This document shows, piece by piece, positions 60,963 through 64,000 of a DNA stretch of 64,000 bases. The translations under genes and the position numbers were made by a program. Numbering within the stretch: position 1 is the stretch's first letter; each line of letters begins with the position of its first letter. This stretch comes from DASZIT01 sp963770635 (GTDB taxonomy: Bacteria > Actinomycetota > Acidimicrobiia > Acidimicrobiales > RAAP-2). Location: the NCBI GenBank assembly GCA_963770635.1, contig CAVYQI010000006.1, positions 310,001-374,000 on the forward strand, in the 5' to 3' direction. The notes beneath the pieces were generated by a model that was not told the origin of the DNA, searched no databases, and was given only the letters and a program-made list of their open reading frames with translations.

Positions 60963-61819
60963 GCGACGAAATGACAACGCCAAGCGACATCACCCAGACC
61001 ATCGGTCTGACGACCCAAGAGGTGTTTGTGGCCCAGCAGCCAGCTACGACAAAAGTCATGAGCCTCGAGGACGTGACGGTCACCTTTCGCGGTCGGCCGG
61101 CGGTGCGGGGAGTGTCATTCGACGCCTTCGAGAAAGAGGTCACCGCCCTCATCGGCCCGTCGGGATCGGGGAAGACCACCCTGCTCCGGGCGCTCAACCG
61201 CATGCACGACACCGAACGCACCGCCGCGGTGACCGGCAACATCATGCTCGGGGATACCAACGTCAACGACAAGTCCACCGACCCGACCTTGCTGCGCTCG
61301 CGGGTGGGCATGGTCTTCCAGCGCCCGAACCCGTTCCCGACCATGTCCATCTATGACAACGCGGTGGCCGGGTTGCGCTTCAACGGGGTGCGGAGGAAGG
61401 CGCTCCTCGACGAAGCGGCCGAGTCCGCCCTGGTCGCCGCGGCGCTGTGGGACAGCGTGCGCGAACGGCTGAAGGTGAGCGCCAGCACCCTGTCCGGGGG
61501 CGAGCAACAGCGGTTGTGTATCGCCCGGGCCCTGGCCGTCGAGCCCGAAGTCCTGCTCATGGACGAGCCCACGTCGGCCCTGGATCCGATCGCCACCAAG
61601 CGGATCGAGGAGTTGATCGGTGAGTTGAAGGACCGGGTCACCATCATCATCGTGACCCACAACATGCAGCAGGCGATGCGGGTGTCCGACCGGTGCGCCT
61701 TCTTGCTGATGGCCGAGGACCGGAGCGGCGAGCTCATCGAGTACGCCCCCACCTCCAAGCTCTTCAGCGAACCGGACGATCCCCGGACATTGGACTACGT
61801 CAATGGGCGGTTCGGCTGA
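60959..61819 (+). CDS. pstB: Phosphate ABC transporter ATP-binding protein
   Basis: 286 residues from GTG 60959, overlapping the pstA stop (GTGA); ATG 60971 is possible. Walker A ALIGPSGSGKTTLLRALNRMHD; Q-loop VGMVFQRPNPFPTMSIYDNAVAGL; signature STLSGGEQQRLCIARALA; Walker B VLLMDEPTSALDPIA; H-loop TIIIVTHNMQQAMRVSD. No phoU follows; the next gene is convergent. Confidence 0.95.
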   Translation: MSDEMTTPSDITQTIGLTTQEVFVAQQPATTKVMSLEDVTVTFRGRPAVRGVSFDAFEKEVTALIGPSGSGKTTLLRALNRMHDTERTAAVTGNIMLGDTNVNDKSTDPTLLRSRVGMVFQRPNPFPTMSIYDNAVAGLRFNGVRRKALLDEAAESALVAAALWDSVRERLKVSASTLSGGEQQRLCIARALAVEPEVLLMDEPTSALDPIATKRIEELIGELKDRVTIIIVTHNMQQAMRVSDRCAFLLMAEDRSGELIEYAPTSKLFSEPDDPRTLDYVNGRFG

Positions 61820-61861
61820 GCAGGAGCGTCAGTGGCTGACCCGGATCCTGGCGGATCAGGC

Positions 61862-62797
61862 TCAAGCCTCCGGCACCTCGGCCGGTCCGCCATTGCCGCC
61901 ATCGGCACCCGGGGAGCCGTTGGACGAAGACCCTGACGATGCCAGCGGAGCCTCTTCGACATCGATCCGGAATCCCACCCCCCGCACGGTCATGATGATT
62001 CGAGGTGAGGACGGATCGATCTCGAGTTTGGACCGAAGCCGGTAGATGTGGGTGTCGAGGGTTCGGCTGTCGGTCAACTCGCTGTCCGGCCAGAGCAGAT
62101 CGATCAATTCGTCCCGGGTTCTCACCGTTCCGAGCGGTGACAGCAGCGCAGCCAGGAGGTCGTACTCGCGTCGAGAGAGGTGCACCTGCACCCCGTCGAC
62201 GGTGACTTGACGTCGGGCGAAGCTCACCACTACCCGCCCGAATCGGATGTCGGGCCGATCAGCCGCCATGGCCGCTCTCGCCTGGGCGGCAATTCCCCGA
62301 TCGGCGCCATGAGTACGCCGGTGAGGCGGAGGCTTGTCCACCGCCGCCCCCGGGGGGGACACCCGCCGGAGGATGGTGTGCATGCGCGCCACCAGCTCAC
62401 GGAGGCGGAACGGCTTGGTGACGTAGTCGGCGGCTCCGAGCTCGAGGCCGAGCACCACGTCGAGCTCGGCGTTCACCGCGCTGATGATCAACACCGGCAC
62501 CGGGGCTATGGCGTGCATCCGGCGGAGGAGGTCGGTCCCATAGGTGTCCGGAAGCAGCAGGTCCAGCAGCACGATGTCGGGGATGTGCTCGTTGAACCGG
62601 GCGATCCCTTCGGCCCCGTCGGTCGCCACCTCGACGTGGTACCCCTCGAGCCGCAGAGCGGATTCGAGGGCCAGGCGGTAGGACTCCTCGTCCTCGACCA
62701 CCAGGACCCGAACCTGGTCCTCGACCACCGATTCGACCGCGTCGACGTCGTCCTCGTCCGGTTCCTCTTGGCCATCGGGGTCAGATGTGGTCGGCAT
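61862..62797 (-). CDS. OmpR/PhoB-type response regulator (PhoP/RegX3-like)
   Basis: About 311 residues from ATG 62797, GGAGG 12 bases upstream. Receiver: VRVLVVEDEESYRLALESALRLEGY, phospho-Asp in PDIVLLDLLLPDTYG, Lys in GAADYVTKPFRLRELVAR. A 45-residue linker rich in Pro/His/Arg. C-terminal winged helix: RRQVTVDGVQVHLSRREYDLLAALLSPLGTVRTRDELIDLLWPDSELTDSRTLDTHIYRLRSKLE. The acidic start and Gly/Ser-rich tail are extra. Convergent with pstB and preceded by PhoP-like half-sites; no histidine kinase is adjacent. Confidence 0.9.
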   Translation of the reverse strand: MPTTSDPDGQEEPDEDDVDAVESVVEDQVRVLVVEDEESYRLALESALRLEGYHVEVATDGAEGIARFNEHIPDIVLLDLLLPDTYGTDLLRRMHAIAPVPVLIISAVNAELDVVLGLELGAADYVTKPFRLRELVARMHTILRRVSPPGAAVDKPPPHRRTHGADRGIAAQARAAMAADRPDIRFGRVVVSFARRQVTVDGVQVHLSRREYDLLAALLSPLGTVRTRDELIDLLWPDSELTDSRTLDTHIYRLRSKLEIDPSSPRIIMTVRGVGFRIDVEEAPLASSGSSSNGSPGADGGNGGPAEVPEA

Positions 62798-62837
62798 GAC
62801 GACGGAGCGACCTCCTCTCCGCATGGTACGAAGGGCA

Positions 62838-62914
62838 GGTGAACGGGGATCGACAAATCAGCGACCTCTAGGTGATCGTTATGTGAACGTTTCGCGACGA
62901 AACGGGAAATGAAC
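62838..62914 (-). promoter_or_regulatory. Cluster of PhoP-like half-sites before the response regulator
   Basis: On the minus strand: GTTCATT (62914) and GTTTCGT (62903), 11 apart; GTTCACA (62888) and GATCACC (62877), 11 apart; and a perfect GTTCACC (62844), 33 bases from the last pair. They predict autoregulation. The rest of 62915-63160 shows nothing recognisable. Confidence 0.6.
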
Positions 62915-63160
62915 AGTTTGTCCACTGGGAAGCGTCCGGCGCCGAGGTACTTCTCGGGATTTCTGGTCAGACGGTGCGTTTTGGAGTGGGCTTATCGGGT
63001 CTGGCGGGCCCGAGGCCGGACTGAGTAACCATGTTCCCGCCGTCTGGAGCGCCAATCCGACTAACCGGGTCGGAGCGCCCTTCAGGCGCCGCGCGGGGGC
63101 CCCTGGCGAGGTGGCTGGCGAGGTGCCAGGAGGCGACCCCCGGACGCCGGACCGACTGGC

Positions 63161-63892
63161 TCAGTTCGGCGGCTGCCCGAGAAGGGACAGGACCGAATTG
63201 GCCAGCAGAGCGGTGATCTCCGCCGTCTCGAGACCCTGGTCCCCGCGCCAGAGGTGGTACGCCTCGAACGAGCAGAGCGAGTCAATCGCAGCCAGGGCGG
63301 CCCATCCTCGGGCCGCTCCCAGTGCTTCCAGCTCCTCGGCGAACAGCACTTTGATCTGGGCCCGCAGCTGGGTCCGGATCCCGGTCAGTTGCTCGGCGAT
63401 CACCGGCTCGAACGGCGCGCGCAACCGGGCCACCAAACCGACCTTGCCGGCTATCTCGAACACCTTGACCCGCCGCTCAACCAAGGACTGGGCCCGCACC
63501 TCCAGAGGAGCGTCCATATCCAGATCGACCACGGCCATGGGCTGCAGGATGGCGTACTGACGGTCGATGGCGGCCCGGGCCAGGTCGTCGACGTCGGTGA
63601 AGTAGCGGAACAGGGACCGGGGTGACAGCCCTGACCGCTCAGCCACGTCGGCCGCGCTCGGATCGAGGTTTCCTTCGCTGTACAACGCCAGCAAGGCGTC
63701 GACCACGCTCTCGCGGTTGCGGCTCCGCCGGAGCCGCCGGCCATCGGAGGTCTCCGGGTCGTCCGGGCCGTCAGGCGTGTCCGGGGCGTCCGGACCCTCG
63801 GTGTCATCCGAGGTCTGCGCCCGAGCCAATTCGCGTTTCAGCCGACCGGCACGTGCTGCCCCAAGTGTCTCTATCCCCGTCTTGGCTGCCAT
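63161..63892 (-). CDS. TetR-family transcriptional regulator
   Basis: 243 residues. The N-terminal 55 residues are low-complexity (Asp/Pro/Thr repeats such as DAPDTPDGPDDPETSDG). The helix-turn-helix follows: NRESVVDALLALYSEGNLDPSAADVAERSGLSPRSLFRYFTDVDDLARAAIDRQ. The C-terminal ligand domain is helical. Target and ligand unknown. Confidence 0.88.
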   Translation of the reverse strand: MAAKTGIETLGAARAGRLKRELARAQTSDDTEGPDAPDTPDGPDDPETSDGRRLRRSRNRESVVDALLALYSEGNLDPSAADVAERSGLSPRSLFRYFTDVDDLARAAIDRQYAILQPMAVVDLDMDAPLEVRAQSLVERRVKVFEIAGKVGLVARLRAPFEPVIAEQLTGIRTQLRAQIKVLFAEELEALGAARGWAALAAIDSLCSFEAYHLWRGDQGLETAEITALLANSVLSLLGQPPN

Positions 63893-63929
63893 GGACCCAA
63901 GCTACCTGGTACCAGGGACGGACGAGCCA

Positions 63930-64000
63930 CTACCGCCAGTCGTCACGAGGTGGCATCGGGTGCCGGAAAAGGCCGGCGGCATTGCCGGCGGCGATCATCC
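63930..64000 (-). CDS. Partial CDS: C-terminus of a probable amidohydrolase
   Basis: The last 23 codons before a TAG at 63932-63930: the segment reads MIAAGNAAGLFRHPMPPRDD. 'GNAA.LFR' near the end is typical of the amidohydrolase-2 family. The rest of the gene lies beyond the window. It is upstream of the TetR gene on the same strand. Confidence 0.5.
   Translation of the reverse strand, partial: MIAAGNAAGLFRHPMPPRDDWR

Overview
The window is high-GC actinobacterial DNA. The gene set points to a member of the class Acidimicrobiia or a close relative. The pointers are the C5 haem locus headed by Rex, mycothiol synthesis (MshA), nickel superoxide dismutase, a BldC-like regulator, an RsiG/AmfC-type protein, DUF222-HNH proteins and a secreted protein with 'YWLVASDGGIFSFGDA' repeats. 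This assignment is inference from gene content; no marker gene was compared.

Layout. 0.1-6.3 kb: a geranylgeranyl-reductase-type flavoprotein, two tandem membrane paralogs with an extracytoplasmic 'DLPxGW' domain, and a DUF222-HNH protein. 6.5-13.5 kb: a minus-strand locus rex-hemA-hemC-cobA-hemD-hemB-hemL, the complete route from glutamyl-tRNA to uroporphyrinogen III plus its methyltransferase. 13.7-19.7 kb: fatty-acid desaturase, SRPBCC protein, a tightly coupled lipoprotein/membrane/lipoprotein cassette, SAM hydrolase, BldC-like regulator, a third DLPxGW-type protein, proC. 19.8-23.9 kb: YbjN-like protein, mshA, XRE regulator, rsiG-like gene, sodX, and divergent sodN. 23.9-29.3 kb: zinc-finger protein, class V aminotransferase, YncE-like propeller lipoprotein, acetyltransferase, secreted propeller protein. 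29.6-36.5 kb: tRNA-Lys, then an accessory block (TauD dioxygenase divergent from a fatty-acyl-AMP ligase, an M28-like protein with altered metal ligands, a lipoprotein esterase, a luciferase-like oxidoreductase). 36.8-45.7 kb: DUF2252, aldo/keto reductase, cation/proton antiporter, universal stress protein, and an amine or amino-acid locus (GATase, XRE-cupin regulator with a perfect operator, M24 peptidase, APC permease). 45.9-48.7 kb: arsenate-resistance operon (ArsR-ArsC fusion, mycothiol-type ArsC, CoA-disulfide-reductase-like flavoprotein). 48.8-51.9 kb: zinc alcohol dehydrogenase, VOC protein, threonine aldolase, small membrane protein. 52-56.5 kb: MoxR ATPase with a DUF58-transglutaminase fusion. 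57.6-62.9 kb: PhoP-box-controlled pstSCAB, convergent with a response regulator that has its own PhoP-like half-sites. The window ends with a TetR regulator and the last codons of a probable amidohydrolase.

Functional links. MshA makes mycothiol, the likely reductant for the second ArsC. SodX is expected to process the SodN propeptide. The response regulator is a good candidate to act on the PhoP box before pstS.

Sequence quality matters here. Many conserved genes are interrupted by single-base shifts: the reductase at 0.65-0.75 kb, the first paralog at 2.57 kb, proC, mshA, rsiG and the sodX end, the M24 peptidase and the permease. The shifts cluster at 20.5-22.95 kb and 43.45-45.45 kb, and family motifs survive across frames. 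Uncorrected sequencing or assembly indels are therefore more likely than gene decay.
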